NCBI RefSeq assembly: GCF_002929355.1
Contig: NZ_PJIR01000020.1
Location: 1 to 38,636 of the forward strand
Direction of reading: 5' to 3'
Source of the DNA: Arthrobacter sp. B0490
Lineage (GTDB): Bacteria; Actinomycetota; Actinomycetes; Actinomycetales; Micrococcaceae
DNA: 38,636 nt
Part shown: in pieces, positions 1 through 8,010 of the stretch
Layout of the letters: each line of letters begins with the position of its first letter
Position numbering within the stretch: the first letter of the stretch is position 1
Notes under the pieces: generated by a model
The model's database searches: none
What the model was told of the DNA's origin: nothing
The model's input: the letters and a program-made list of their open reading frames with translations, nothing else
Program-made: the position numbers and the translations under genes

Positions 1-1
1 G

Positions 2-484
2 TGCGACGGCGTCCCCCTGCACCTCGGCCACCACGCGACGGCCGACGGGCGCTGGCGCATCTACGTCTTCGCCGACCAAGCCAACGACAGTCTTGACTCA
101 CACGTTCAAGCTCTCGCTGATTGGGTCGAGAGCGCAGCAGACTCGCCGTATTCAGCCGTCTCCGACGGCGTGAACCCTGACGACTGGTTTGATCTGAAAT
201 TGATCTACCAGCAAGCCCACTCACAAGTGGACATCGGGCGGGTGCCGACCGTTTTTAAACCAACTGTCGGTCCCTTCAAACTCACCGATTACGAACGGGT
301 GTATGCCGCCGATCCTGCAGCAGACATCTTCGACCAGCGCGGCATCAGCCGAGTCGGCGCCGTGGTCATCGTTCGTCCAGATCAATACGTGGCGCAGATC
401 CTGCCGCTAGCAGCAACAGACGAGATTGCAGCGTTCTTCACACCAATCCTCGCCACAGCCAACAGCCCCTCCCTGACCACCTAA
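2..484 (+). CDS. FAD-dependent phenol hydroxylase-type monooxygenase, C-terminal part
   Basis: This is the last 160 codons of a gene that begins outside the window; the frame is open from base 2 to a TAA at 482-484. The visible part matches the C-terminal thioredoxin-like domain of the phenol 2-monooxygenase/2,4-dichlorophenol hydroxylase family. It starts with the strand motif HLGHHATADGRWRIYVFAD and ends with the hallmark GAVVIVRPDQYVAQ segment. In these enzymes this domain contributes to dimer packing, while the FAD and substrate sites lie in the missing N-terminal part. The enzymes hydroxylate phenolic rings using FAD, NAD(P)H and oxygen. A strong hairpin follows at once, so this is the end of its transcript, and it converges on an IclR gene that may regulate it. 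The family is clear; the substrate cannot be read from this fragment. Confidence 0.85.
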   Translation, partial: CDGVPLHLGHHATADGRWRIYVFADQANDSLDSHVQALADWVESAADSPYSAVSDGVNPDDWFDLKLIYQQAHSQVDIGRVPTVFKPTVGPFKLTDYERVYAADPAADIFDQRGISRVGAVVIVRPDQYVAQILPLAATDEIAAFFTPILATANSPSLTT

Positions 485-499
485 CGGTTAGCAGCTGAA

Positions 500-543
500 A
501 TGGGTATAGGAGCCTCCGCTCATGCGGAGGCTCCTATACCCAT
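500..543. terminator. Perfect hairpin between convergent genes
   Basis: A perfect inverted repeat has arms of 20 bases (500-519 and 524-543) and a four-base TCAT loop; the core arm reads GGGTATAGGAGCCTCCGC. It lies 16 bases after the stop of the monooxygenase gene and about 55 bases after the end of the convergent IclR gene. It should act as a terminator in both directions, although there is no T tract on the plus side. Confidence 0.75.
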
Positions 544-577
544 ACCCATACCCGTGCTGGTGCTGGTGCTGGTGCTA
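537..577. repeat. Two adjacent hexanucleotide microsatellites
   Basis: Directly on the hairpin's right arm there are about three copies of a CCATAC-type hexamer (to 553). They are followed at once by four copies of GTGCTG, the last imperfect (554-577). Such simple repeats are prone to slippage. They lie in the gap between two convergent genes, so no coding role is expected. Confidence 0.7.
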
Positions 578-597
578 GTGGGAAATCATTAGTGAAG

Positions 598-1332
598 TCA
601 GAGCATCTGCTCGATGATGCGTTCGGCGCGCTTGGCCAGCTCGGCGCCGACAGCCGCAGGATCCTGGTCGGAGCGAACATAGACCACAGCAAGAGCTGCG
701 GGTTTGTCCTCTGGCAGGGCAAGAGGAACAGCGACAGACGAAACGCCCGCGATCACTTCATCATGGCTTTCGGCGTACCCGAGACCACGCGCTTTTGCGG
801 CCTGCAACCGGTAAGGCACCATAGGGCAAGCGTCCGTCCACCCTGCCTCATCGAAAGCTGACTGAATCGCGATACCAGGGGCGCCCGAGTCCACCGGATG
901 CCTGGAACCCGGACGCTGCACAACGGCACCCCGGGAATGATGAGGTTCAACGGTTGTCAGAGTGACGCACTCATGACGGTCCCAGATCACGACGAAAGCA
1001 GTCATGTCCAGTTGATTGGCCAACGCAGTCAATTCCGGCAGGGCAGCAGCCTGCAGGTCACGTGAGACGCTCCGCGCAAGGACAGCTAGCCCAGCGCCCA
1101 GCTTGAATCGACCACTGCCATCACGAGACAGCAAGGAGTGATCTTCTAGAGTACGCAAAATCCTATACGCGACGGAGCGATGCACAGCTAGAGCGGCAGC
1201 AATTTCAGCGATCGTCAGGGGACCGTCTGCGGCGGCCAAAATTTCCAACGTCTGAATACCCCGCGACAACGTCTGCGACGGCGACGGCGCCCCAGCCGAC
1301 CGGTCGTCCCGCTCAAGTGAATTGGCTGTCAT
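598..1332 (-). CDS. IclR-family transcriptional regulator
   Basis: The product is a 244-residue repressor or activator of the IclR family, the usual size. A winged helix-turn-helix lies at about residues 22-80 (LTIAEIAAALAVHRSVAYRI around 39-58). A GAF-like effector domain follows at about 90-240, with the usual GAPGIAIQSAF and YAESHDEVIAGVSSVAVP segments. IclR proteins commonly control aromatic and other catabolic operons through small-molecule binding. I take the ATG at 1332 rather than a TTG one codon upstream, because the ATG overlaps the TGA of a decayed upstream reading frame in a TGATG junction. The gene was therefore once coupled to an operon that is now broken. It converges on the phenol-hydroxylase-type gene, its likeliest remaining local target. 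Confidence 0.9.
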   Translation of the reverse strand: MTANSLERDDRSAGAPSPSQTLSRGIQTLEILAAADGPLTIAEIAAALAVHRSVAYRILRTLEDHSLLSRDGSGRFKLGAGLAVLARSVSRDLQAAALPELTALANQLDMTAFVVIWDRHECVTLTTVEPHHSRGAVVQRPGSRHPVDSGAPGIAIQSAFDEAGWTDACPMVPYRLQAAKARGLGYAESHDEVIAGVSSVAVPLALPEDKPAALAVVYVRSDQDPAAVGAELAKRAERIIEQML

Positions 1333-1547
1333 CAAGTCAGCTTAGGCTGCACGTCGCCCTGGATGGGCTGCCGTTCGGCGATGATGCCGTAGCGATCCTG
1401 CAACCCAACGTCCTGAGATCCAGATCCAGGTCCACCTTGAGCGGCTGAATCATCACCAGGAGCGAGGTAGCTGCGCGGAACCACAGCGACCTCACCCCTG
1501 ATGATGAGCTACCGGGCATCAATCTGGCCGAGCACGCAGGGTTCCTG
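1332..1547 (-). pseudogene. Decayed C-terminal fragment, family not recognised
   Basis: A minus-strand frame that reads like protein runs QEPCVLGQIDAR, stop, LIIRGEVAVVPRSYL and then on to RYGIIAERQPIQGDVQPKLT. It ends in a TGA that overlaps the IclR start. The in-frame TAG lies at 1509-1511, where a TGG codon would give an uninterrupted chain. I do not recognise the family. The coupled stop and the amino-acid texture suggest the dead 3' end of a gene that shared a transcript with the regulator. Confidence 0.4.
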
Positions 1548-1556
1548 AGGAAGCCC

Positions 1557-1760
1557 CTAAACGACGGATACCGTCACTGCACGCTTCGTCACGGTGACAA
1601 CCTCACTGGGAACCTCGCCCCGCAGGACTGCACCGAAGTTTCCCCACACGGTTGCGATCCGACGTTCGACATTTCCCCGGCCAACACCGGCCGTGTGCGG
1701 AATGCACTCCACCTGCTCCATGTTCAGCAGTGCGCGGGTCAGGTCCGACGGCTCGCACAC
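1557..1760 (-). pseudogene. Remnant of a D-2-hydroxyacid dehydrogenase (C-terminal end)
   Basis: The frame encodes LLNMEQVECIPHTAG, then NVERR, then a short tail. This matches the end of D-isomer-specific 2-hydroxyacid dehydrogenases, where the PH-(T/V)-AG motif carries the catalytic histidine and is followed by a helix with ENVER-type sequence. Only about 67 of some 320 residues remain. A TAG stops the frame just upstream, and no N-terminal domain or GxGxxG motif is found nearby. It sits upstream of the other remnant and the IclR gene on the same strand, consistent with a former operon. Confidence 0.55.
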
Positions 1761-2291
1761 AGCTGACTATGGGAGCTTGAGTGGAGACCACTCCCGCAGC
1801 CTGAGAACGTAGCGACCAGCGCCGAGGAGATGTGGGACTTGGGGCCGCAGAGAACAACTCGCAGAGTTGCTCAACGAACGAGTTGGTACCACGGACATCG
1901 GACGGGAGGGAGTCGCCGCCGTGCTGGCGGCCGACCTCAGCAACGAAACACCACCGTCAGCTACAGTGAAGGCCGGCAAGCGTCCCTCTCGTCGTCAGGA
2001 TTCAGCTTACCCAGGACGCATGCAGGAAAAGGACTTCGGACTGGGCTAAGACCTGCGGCAACAGATGATGCCCTTTACTCTGTTGGAAGAGTTGCCAATC
2101 CCTACATTCACAGGAATGGAGAACACGAAAGGTTTCCTACTTCGACCATCGCGAGCTGCCCGTCGATGCTTTGGCGAAACATACGGGGCGCCGTGAGAAT
2201 CTAGCCAGTGACAGTTTCCTCGGACGAAGTTGAAGTGGTCTGGTGAACAGTCCACCTGATTACCCCTGCGTGCGCCAATAATTTATCTTAT

Positions 2292-2307
2292 GTCAACTTA
2301 TGTTGAC
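2292..2307. promoter_or_regulatory. Palindrome GTCAAC-TTAT-GTTGAC, possible orphan operator
   Basis: The 16-base site has perfect six-base arms around a four-base spacer, in an A+T-rich patch. This is the form of a dimeric regulator site, for example of the MarR type. No intact gene starts close to it, so it may be the leftover operator of a lost gene. The regulator is unknown. Confidence 0.35.
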
Positions 2308-2662
2308 GAAGTTGGTCCTCTCCCACTGCATCACCAGAGTGCTGCTTAGGAGCAGGGCGCTTGGGACACCGCGCCTGACCTCCTTCGCCCACTGCAGCAC
2401 TGAGGCGCAAATCGGTGTGTGGACCAGTTGTGTAGACAGTGTCTGCGCAAACGGACGATCAGTGAAGGTTGAGTTCTGTGTACTGATTTCGAGGACTTAC
2501 CGGGCTGGCCTAGAGCTGGGTATGAAGCTGAAGGACCACGTAAGGCTCTAGTAAACACCCTTACTTACAGAGTTACAGACTCACTGACTAACGGATACCG
2601 GGTGAGTCCCCTCTGTGGCCACACGGCACAGATGATCCTTCTCCCGCGATGCCCTTGAAGCA

Positions 2663-2690
2663 CCGGTAGCTGCCTCGTGTGAGCTACCGG
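2663..2690. terminator. Hairpin after the DUF1016 gene
   Basis: Arms CCGGTAGCT (2663-2671) and AGCTACCGG (2682-2690) enclose a ten-base loop. The hairpin lies about 30 bases beyond the stop of the minus-strand DUF1016 gene. There is no T run, so it would be a weak or factor-assisted terminator. Confidence 0.45.
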
Positions 2691-2718
2691 CTTGGGAGGG
2701 GTTTAGTTGGACTTCCTC

Positions 2719-3758
2719 CTACTCCTCGCTTTCCGATGCGATCTGGTCGAACGCGGCGGTCAGTTCGTCGGCTGCCGGTAGGGCGCGTAGTTCTGCGGCG
2801 GGCAGACTGTCATAGGTATAGGTGGAAACCGCCATGGGTGATTCCGAGCGGCCGAGGGCGTAGCGGACGGTGTGATCGTTTTTGCTGCCGCAGATCAGGA
2901 TCCCGACGGTGTCGTTGTGTGTCTCACGGCGGAGCTTGTCGTCGACCAGGGCGACATAGAAGTTCAGCTTGCCGGCGTACTCGGGCTGGAACTTGCCGGT
3001 CTTGAGTTCGATCACGAAGTAGCGCAGCTGCTCGACATGGAAGACCAGGAGGTCGATGTAAAAGTCGTCTCCCTCGACCTCGAGGTGGACCTGTCGGCCC
3101 ACGAACGCGAACCCAGGGCCGAGCTCCCGGAGGGTATCGACGATACGGTCCATGAGCGCCTGCTCGAGGTCACGCTCGGCAACCTCACCGGAGAGTCCGA
3201 GGAACTCGAAGGCATACGGATCGTTGGCGGTTTGCTGCGCCAGTTCGGATTCCGCTGCCGGCAGGCTGCGGGTGAAGTTCAACGGCGCCGTCCCGGTGCG
3301 CTCGATCGACTTGTTCATGATCATGTTCGCCCGGACATTCCTGGACCACCCGTACTCCACGGCTGCTGAGGCGTACCAGTCACGCGATACCTGGTCATCG
3401 AGCTTGTCGAGGAGCGTCACGACGTGGCCCCACGGCAATTGTCCAACAGCCTGTTGGACACTTGCGTCCTCCTCCCAGGCCGCGGCGAAGGCCCGCATGT
3501 ACTGCAGATTGCTGCGCGACAGACCTGTCATGTGCGGGAACTCGGCCCGCAGGTCATCTGCCAGTCGCTTCATGACCCCGGTCCCCCACCCCTGGCGTTC
3601 GCGCTGAACCAATATTTCGTGGCCCAGCTGCCAGTACAGCTCGATCAGCTGCGTGTTGACCGTCCTCTGCGCTTTGACGCGGGCACCACGAACCAGGTCC
3701 TTCAGCGCTTGAAGGGTCAGCCGTACCCATCAGGCAAAGCGACATCAGAGGTTGTCAT
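2719..3758 (-). pseudogene. DUF1016/YhcG-type PDDEXK nuclease, frameshifted near the N-terminus
   Basis: The main frame carries almost all of a YhcG-type protein. An N-terminal helical domain includes LTGLSRSNLQYMRAF-like and PWGHVVTLLDKLDD segments. The C-terminal PDDEXK nuclease-like domain has FVGRQVHLEVEGDDFYIDLL and FVIELKTGKF, which supply the expected D and ExK residues. The family N-terminus is in two frames. An ATG at 3756-3758 opens MTTSDVALPDGYG and then meets TGA at 3717-3719. The sequence continues one base out of frame as LQALKDLVRGARVKAQ, NTQLIELYWQLGHEIL and the main frame. One indel near 3718-3730 restores a full protein of about 345 residues. A TTG at 3612 would start inside the domain and is unlikely. 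It is either a pseudogene or a sequencing error. These proteins occur near restriction systems, but none is seen here. Confidence 0.75.
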
Positions 3759-4012
3759 GCCCCCATCTTTTCAGGATCATCACCAGCGGCCCGCCACCCG
3801 GCATGCCACCGTCCGCCACGGATGACCAATACTGCAGCGGTGCTACGCATCAATTATTCGACCCTTGAGTGCCGTGCCGGGTCGCGCCGCACCACCAAAC
3901 CGTTCGTGTCTACGAATAGTGGGGACTAGCCACCAGCGCAACGGGCAGGGCCCACCCGTGGACACCTGTACCCTGTTGCGACGAACCTCCAACGATTGGA
4001 CTGAGACACACC

Positions 4013-4315
4013 ATGGCAACCGACTACGACGAGCCACGCGTTCGCCCGGAAGACCAGCCAGCGAACGAGTCTCTCGAGGCCATTCAGGCCCAGCGCAGCA
4101 GCACCACACAAACCTCGGTCATCGACGTCGAGGACGGGGACACAGCTGAGGGTCTTGACCTGCCCGGAGCGATTCTCGAGGAAGAACTCCTGGTGCAGGT
4201 TGTTCCCATGCAGGAAGACGAGTTCACCTGCATGTCGTGCTTCCTGGTGCATCACCGGACACAGCTCGCACGCGAAAAGAACGGCGATAAGTACTGCGCC
4301 GAGTGTGAAGGATGA
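4013..4315 (+). CDS. DUF4193 zinc-ribbon protein
   Basis: This 100-residue protein matches the actinobacterial DUF4193 family over its full length. It opens MATDYDEPR, has a low-complexity acidic middle (SLEAIQAQRSS and DVEDGDTAEGLDLPG), and ends in a zinc ribbon with cysteines at 73, 76, 95 and 98 around FLVHHRTQLA. The family is nearly universal in actinobacteria and has no firmly established function; the cysteine pairs suggest zinc binding. It is the best lineage marker in the window. It is divergent from the DUF1016 gene across about 250 bases that include a small palindrome (TTCGT-GTCT-ACGAA, 3903-3916) and a TACCCT hexamer at 3969-3974, 38 bases before the start codon, that could be a -10 element. 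Confidence 0.92.
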   Translation: MATDYDEPRVRPEDQPANESLEAIQAQRSSTTQTSVIDVEDGDTAEGLDLPGAILEEELLVQVVPMQEDEFTCMSCFLVHHRTQLAREKNGDKYCAECEG

Positions 4316-4340
4316 CCGCCGACCGGCTAGATCCCCGCTG

Positions 4341-4526
4341 ATGGACGCCCGGAACCACCCGACCGTTCGTCGCAGAACGCGCTTCTTCGGCGGCAAATGG
4401 GACTATCTTGCTCTCATCCTGGCTACCCTCGGTATCGGCCTCCTCACAATGGCACAAGCCGCTTGTCGATCCTCGGCGATTGCTTGCTTTGCCGGCGCTG
4501 GGCTCACTATAGGGGTGAGTGAATAG
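4341..4526 (+). CDS. Possible small membrane protein
   Basis: An ATG 26 bases after the DUF4193 stop opens a 61-residue frame. It has a basic N-terminus (ARNHPTVRRRTRFFGGKWDY) and one hydrophobic stretch (LALILATLGIGLLTMAQAA, about residues 26-44). That layout suits a single-pass membrane peptide placed by the positive-inside rule. There is no clear ribosome site and I recognise no family, so it may be chance. Confidence 0.3.
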   Translation: MDARNHPTVRRRTRFFGGKWDYLALILATLGIGLLTMAQAACRSSAIACFAGAGLTIGVSE

Positions 4527-5158
4527 ATAGCCAGAGACACCCGACACGAGTACCGATCCGAGGAGGAACCACCTGATCCTGCAATCACTCAATCAGGACG
4601 ACGCCGTGACCCCAGGTGATTCGTGCAGGAACGTGAGCACCGTCGTGTCGCTCCCACTCCACGCGTTAGCAGAGGCGCGCATGTATTACAGACACTTCCG
4701 CGAGGAACTTCTCATCAGTGAGACCTGCACGCGCGGGCCCGCGGCCAAGCGAGCCAGCACCGTACTCCCCTGACTACGGACGAATCGCCTTCACCGTCCC
4801 AGGCATGACCGGCTTCATCCGCCGCTAACACGACGACTAATTCAACTGCCAGCACACCAATACAGAGCTCGAGCGCTGACCGTGCTGTCCAGATCATGTC
4901 TATGCCGCTCCACAGAACCTGCGCTACGAGCTGTGAAGCAATGGACACGCCCACTTCGCCGTGGAGTCGAAACCGCCAAACTTGGATAGATTCGGCCGAA
5001 AGAGTCGCATCAATTCGTCGGGAAGCTCGCCCTTAGTGAAGTGCTTTAAACAGGTGAGGACCTTACGCTGAGAGGCGAGGATTCTCGACTTACAGAGTCT
5101 GGTAGTTCGAAAGGTGCAATATGTCTGTGCCGATTTGGCGCCACTCTATTACCAAATC

Positions 5159-5175
5159 ACTACCGACTTGGTAGT
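5159..5175. promoter_or_regulatory. Inverted repeat ACTACC-GACTT-GGTAGT, possible operator
   Basis: Six-base arms surround a five-base spacer. The core CTACC-N5-GGTAG recurs at 20614-20630, inside the flavin reductase gene, with spacer AAACT. A related form, CTACC-GACT-GGT, stands at 27141-27152 in the importer promoter region. The site lies beyond the 3' end of block A and upstream of no intact gene, so it could be the operator of a lost gene or a distal site. Confidence 0.35.
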
Positions 5176-5232
5176 ACTTTGCCGCTGGGCCGAGCCTCGA
5201 GCGGAAGTGACCGCCGGCTTGTCAGGACCGTT

Positions 5233-5266
5233 AGACCGGTTCGACAGCACCCTGTCGAACCGGTCT
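5233..5266 (-). terminator. Terminator of the block A operon
   Basis: A perfect 15-base stem (5233-5247 with 5252-5266; core GACCGGTTCGACAG) has a CACC loop and begins 20 bases beyond the stop of the last operon gene on the minus strand. The stem is strong. A T tract is absent, as is common in high-GC actinobacteria. Confidence 0.75.
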
Positions 5267-5285
5267 CGAAGCCGTCTCAGGCTGT

Positions 5286-6098
5286 CTAGGACTTCAGGAC
5301 GACGCGTTCGGTCTTTGCTCCACCAAACACTTCGGGGCCACGTACGACGACTTCGGCCCCCCCATCGAGGAAGATCAGTTGCCCGGTTACGTGTGCATTC
5401 TCCGCGCCGGTAAGCCAGGCCAGCAACCGGGCGACATCGATGGGATCAGCCGGACCATTGAGTCGAATCGGAACGCCGCTCAGAAGACTCGCGCGTCCCT
5501 CCGGGGTGGCGAGATACGGCGCGGTCATGGGTGTAACGATCACGCCGGGCGCGACACCGTTAAGGGGGATGCCCGCGTCCGCCCACTCGGGAGAAATCGA
5601 TTGTTCCCGCATCCACTCCGCTATCGCACGCTTCGTCGACGCGTAAATCAGGTGGCCCTTGCCCGCAGCCGCAAGCGCATCGGCAAGCTCTGCCGAACGA
5701 GCCTCGTCGCCGAGACGCATCGCCGAGACGAGCTCCGGATCATTTTCCTGCAGCGTCGAGAACGACGCGATCAGAGCCGCGCGTGGCGCCTCGGATGCGG
5801 CGAGGAGCGGTCGAAGCAACTCCAAAACCTCAACCGCGCCGAAGTAGTTCACGCGGACCGTGAGCGCAGATTCCACGGCCACGCCGGCGATGGCGAGGAC
5901 GGCATCAATGCTGCCCCCGGCCGCCTCTTCGACGAGACCCGGAAGCGACTTGCGCGCCTCAACCGAAGACAGGTCGGCGTCGATGTCGCTCCCCCGCAAG
6001 TCGACGCCGATGACGCGGTGGCCCCGTTCTTCCAGTAGTTCCTTTGTCGCCAGTCCAATTCCGGACGCAGCGCCAGTGATCACATATGTGCGAGTCAC
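5286..6098 (-). CDS. SDR oxidoreductase of the 3-alpha-hydroxysteroid dehydrogenase/carbonyl reductase type
   Basis: The 270-residue protein has the dinucleotide motif TGAASGIG (residues 8-15), a DLRGSDIDADLS segment after the second strand, a serine in LIASFSTLQ and the YASTK catalytic pair. The layout, notably the short DADLS link and VNYFGA, follows the Comamonas 3-alpha-hydroxysteroid dehydrogenase/carbonyl reductase subgroup. These enzymes interconvert ring alcohols and ketones with NAD(P). It starts at a GTG (6096-6098) behind GAGG and is the last gene of block A, 35 bases after the previous stop. It is clearly paralogous to the protein at 29689-30522, about two thirds identical by eye. 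The substrate is probably a cyclic alcohol or ketone; a steroid is not implied. Confidence 0.85.
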   Translation of the reverse strand: MTRTYVITGAASGIGLATKELLEERGHRVIGVDLRGSDIDADLSSVEARKSLPGLVEEAAGGSIDAVLAIAGVAVESALTVRVNYFGAVEVLELLRPLLAASEAPRAALIASFSTLQENDPELVSAMRLGDEARSAELADALAAAGKGHLIYASTKRAIAEWMREQSISPEWADAGIPLNGVAPGVIVTPMTAPYLATPEGRASLLSGVPIRLNGPADPIDVARLLAWLTGAENAHVTGQLIFLDGGAEVVVRGPEVFGGAKTERVVLKS

Positions 6099-6133
6099 TT
6101 TGACCTCACTTTCTCATCAGTTTCGACGTCGCT

Positions 6134-7060
6134 CTATCGAGAGACGTCGGCGGCATCCGCGGGGAGGACAGTGTCGAGCTCGGGCGAGAGGAAGACCATT
6201 TGATCCCGGAACGACTCGCTAGCGGTACGGAACGGACGCAAGGGCGCGTCTTCCGTCAACTGGTCTTGCAGGGCCCCCCAGCTCTCCGGTTCGGGCGATG
6301 CTGCCCGTACACGCGGTGCGCCCGCGATTTCGATACGTCCGGCCGACGTTCCCGCCACTTCCCATGTTCCGCCGAACATCGTCGTATCCTGGTGCGCAAG
6401 CCAAGTGACAAACGCGGAGACCGCTCGGGCCGGAACGGTGTTGCGCATCGCGTCACGAATGACGGGATTAGGGAAGGCATCCTCAGTCATCGGCGTCCAG
6501 GCTACTGGCATCAGGGTGGTCACCTGCACGCCGACCTCGCGAGCCTCTGCCGCAAGGGTGATCCCGAGCCCCCAGATCGCTGCTTTTGCTGCGTTGTAGG
6601 CGGAGTCCGTCGGCACACCCATCACTCCGTTCGAGGAGATATTGATGATGCGGCCGGACCCGGAAGCGATGAGGTGAGGCATCGCGGCGCGAGAAACACC
6701 TACGACGCCCTTGACAGCCACGTCGAAGACGCGCCACCAAGTGCCTTCATCCATCTCCCAAAACCGGCCGAACGCGTTGATCCCGGCGTTGTTCACTACG
6801 ATGTCCAGACGTCCAAACGCCTCAACGGCGGCATCCACGATCGCCGCCGAGTCCGTCACGATGTTGTTGTGGTCGGCTACAGCCGCTCCCCCGGCCGCGA
6901 TGATTTCCGCAACCGTCTCGCCGACGCGTTCGATGTTGATGTCATTTGCGACGACACGGGCGCCCCGCGACGCGAGCATCTTCGCGTGCTCGCGTCCCAT
7001 CCCCTGTCCGGCGCCGGTGACGATGGCTACACGGCCGCGGAAGTCCAAGAGTTCGGACAT
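6134..7060 (-). CDS. SDR oxidoreductase of the 17-beta-HSD4/MFE-2-like type with a C-terminal extension
   Basis: This is a classical short-chain dehydrogenase. TGAGQGMG binds the dinucleotide, an aspartate in VVANDINIE points to NAD, NNAG is present, and the catalytic serine (INISSNG) and YNAAK follow. The opening resembles the dehydrogenase part of multifunctional beta-oxidation enzymes. At 308 residues it is about 50 longer than a minimal SDR; the extra C-terminal part after about residue 245 has no motif I recognise. I place the start at the ATG at 7058-7060, which follows GGAGAGGAG and overlaps the preceding stop as TGATG; a longer upstream reading would add 40 atypical residues. It is the fourth gene of block A and probably oxidises a hydroxyl group made earlier in the route. 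Confidence 0.87.
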   Translation of the reverse strand: MSELLDFRGRVAIVTGAGQGMGREHAKMLASRGARVVANDINIERVGETVAEIIAAGGAAVADHNNIVTDSAAIVDAAVEAFGRLDIVVNNAGINAFGRFWEMDEGTWWRVFDVAVKGVVGVSRAAMPHLIASGSGRIINISSNGVMGVPTDSAYNAAKAAIWGLGITLAAEAREVGVQVTTLMPVAWTPMTEDAFPNPVIRDAMRNTVPARAVSAFVTWLAHQDTTMFGGTWEVAGTSAGRIEIAGAPRVRAASPEPESWGALQDQLTEDAPLRPFRTASESFRDQMVFLSPELDTVLPADAADVSR

Positions 7061-8010
7061 CAGTACTCCTCTCCAGCGTGCACGGTGCTCTCGTAGTCCC
7101 GGCGAGACGACTGCGGGAGGAAAAGCTCTTCCGTCTCGCGGACGTAGCCAGTCGACGGGCGGCCGAACTTCGCTCCCCAACCGGGGAAGTCCGGTTCGGT
7201 GTTCATTTTGTCGATGTACTCCGCAACAACCGTCGCCTCACCCGAGGCTTTCATGGTCATGAGCATCCGCCAGACTTCGTTGACGCCCGGCAGCATGAAC
7301 GGCACCGGATGGATAGCCTGGCCAGCAGCCGTCATCTCGATAACTGTTTTGCGACCGATCATGGGCGCGCCGATGGCGTAGGCGGGCCCCGGGGTTTCTT
7401 TCAGGGCGAGTTCTGCCTGATCCCAGGTGTGAAAACCCTCGTAGAAGATGACATCGGCACCGGTCTCGGCCTTGTAGAGCAAGCCGCGACGGATCGCCTC
7501 GTCCACGCCGCCACCCGCCGCCCCGTAGCCATCGGTACGAGCGATGATCATGAAGTCAGCGTCAAGCTTGTCGCGCGCGGCAATGGCGGCGTTGAGCCGG
7601 CCGATCGCTTCAGCGTCCGGGACCAGTTCGACCCCCGCCACCCCGCCTGACTTCTTCGGCTCTCGCTGGTCTTCGATGTGGATGCCTCCCACGCCGGCGT
7701 CGATGAATTCAGAAACGGTGCGCTGAACGTTGATAGGGGCACCGTATCCGGTGTCCGCATCGCAGTAGAGCGGGATGTCGACTGATCGAGCTGTGCGCCG
7801 CGCGTAGTCAACGACTTCCGTAAGCGTCAACCAACCTGTGTCGGATACCCCGTTCCACCAGGCCGACATGCCGCCGGAGAGCTGGAAGGCCTCGTAGCCG
7901 GCGTGTTCCGCCATTTGAGCGTGCAGAGGCAGCGCCCCGAACGGCAGGATGTATGTCTCCGGGCTTTCGAAAATCGCGCGCAGCGCGCGTCCGGGCGACG
8001 TCAGCGCCAT
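7060..8010 (-). CDS. Isocitrate lyase/PEP mutase-family protein (methylisocitrate lyase-like), catalytic Cys replaced
   Basis: The 316-residue protein has the superfamily barrel and the metal-binding motif DADTGYG (84-90) and HIEDQ (111-115), close to methylisocitrate and dimethylmalate lyases. Those lyases use a cysteine in a K(K/R)CGH loop as general acid/base. Here the loop reads KKSGGVAG (119-126), with serine and glycine where Cys and His are expected. That argues against ordinary lyase chemistry and leaves open a hydrolase, mutase or decarboxylase role. The fold and the magnesium site look intact. The start follows AGGAG and overlaps the cupin stop as TGATG, so the genes are translationally coupled. 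A second, more divergent family member lies at 15275-16150. Confidence 0.87.
   Translation of the reverse strand: MALTSPGRALRAIFESPETYILPFGALPLHAQMAEHAGYEAFQLSGGMSAWWNGVSDTGWLTLTEVVDYARRTARSVDIPLYCDADTGYGAPINVQRTVSEFIDAGVGGIHIEDQREPKKSGGVAGVELVPDAEAIGRLNAAIAARDKLDADFMIIARTDGYGAAGGGVDEAIRRGLLYKAETGADVIFYEGFHTWDQAELALKETPGPAYAIGAPMIGRKTVIEMTAAGQAIHPVPFMLPGVNEVWRMLMTMKASGEATVVAEYIDKMNTEPDFPGWGAKFGRPSTGYVRETEELFLPQSSRRDYESTVHAGEEY

Larger units (their letters stand above)
1761..2718. other. Non-coding stretch in a decayed region
   Basis: About 960 bases hold no gene I can support. A plus-strand stretch at 1849-2049 (EQLAELLNERVGTTDIGREG and following) reads somewhat like protein, but it has no upstream start or recognised family. 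The composition is a little richer in A and T near 2270-2310 and 2555-2600. Two small structures, a palindrome at 2292-2307 and a hairpin at 2663-2690, are listed separately. Confidence 0.5.
4527..5285. other. Intergenic stretch without a recognisable gene
   Basis: About 760 bases separate the DUF4193 area from the catabolic genes. All frames are broken often. A plus-strand fragment reading YGRIAFTVPGMTGFIRR (about 4778-4828) looks protein-like but is isolated. A 17-codon frame from 5120 has a fair ribosome site (AAAGGTGCA) and runs across the palindrome at 5159-5175. I see no RNA gene or insertion sequence end here. Confidence 0.45.

Noticed and set aside
2719..3758. A phage-defence or restriction island suggested by the DUF1016 nuclease
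   Set aside because: No methyltransferase, helicase, toxin-antitoxin or other defence gene lies nearby, and the gene is frameshifted.
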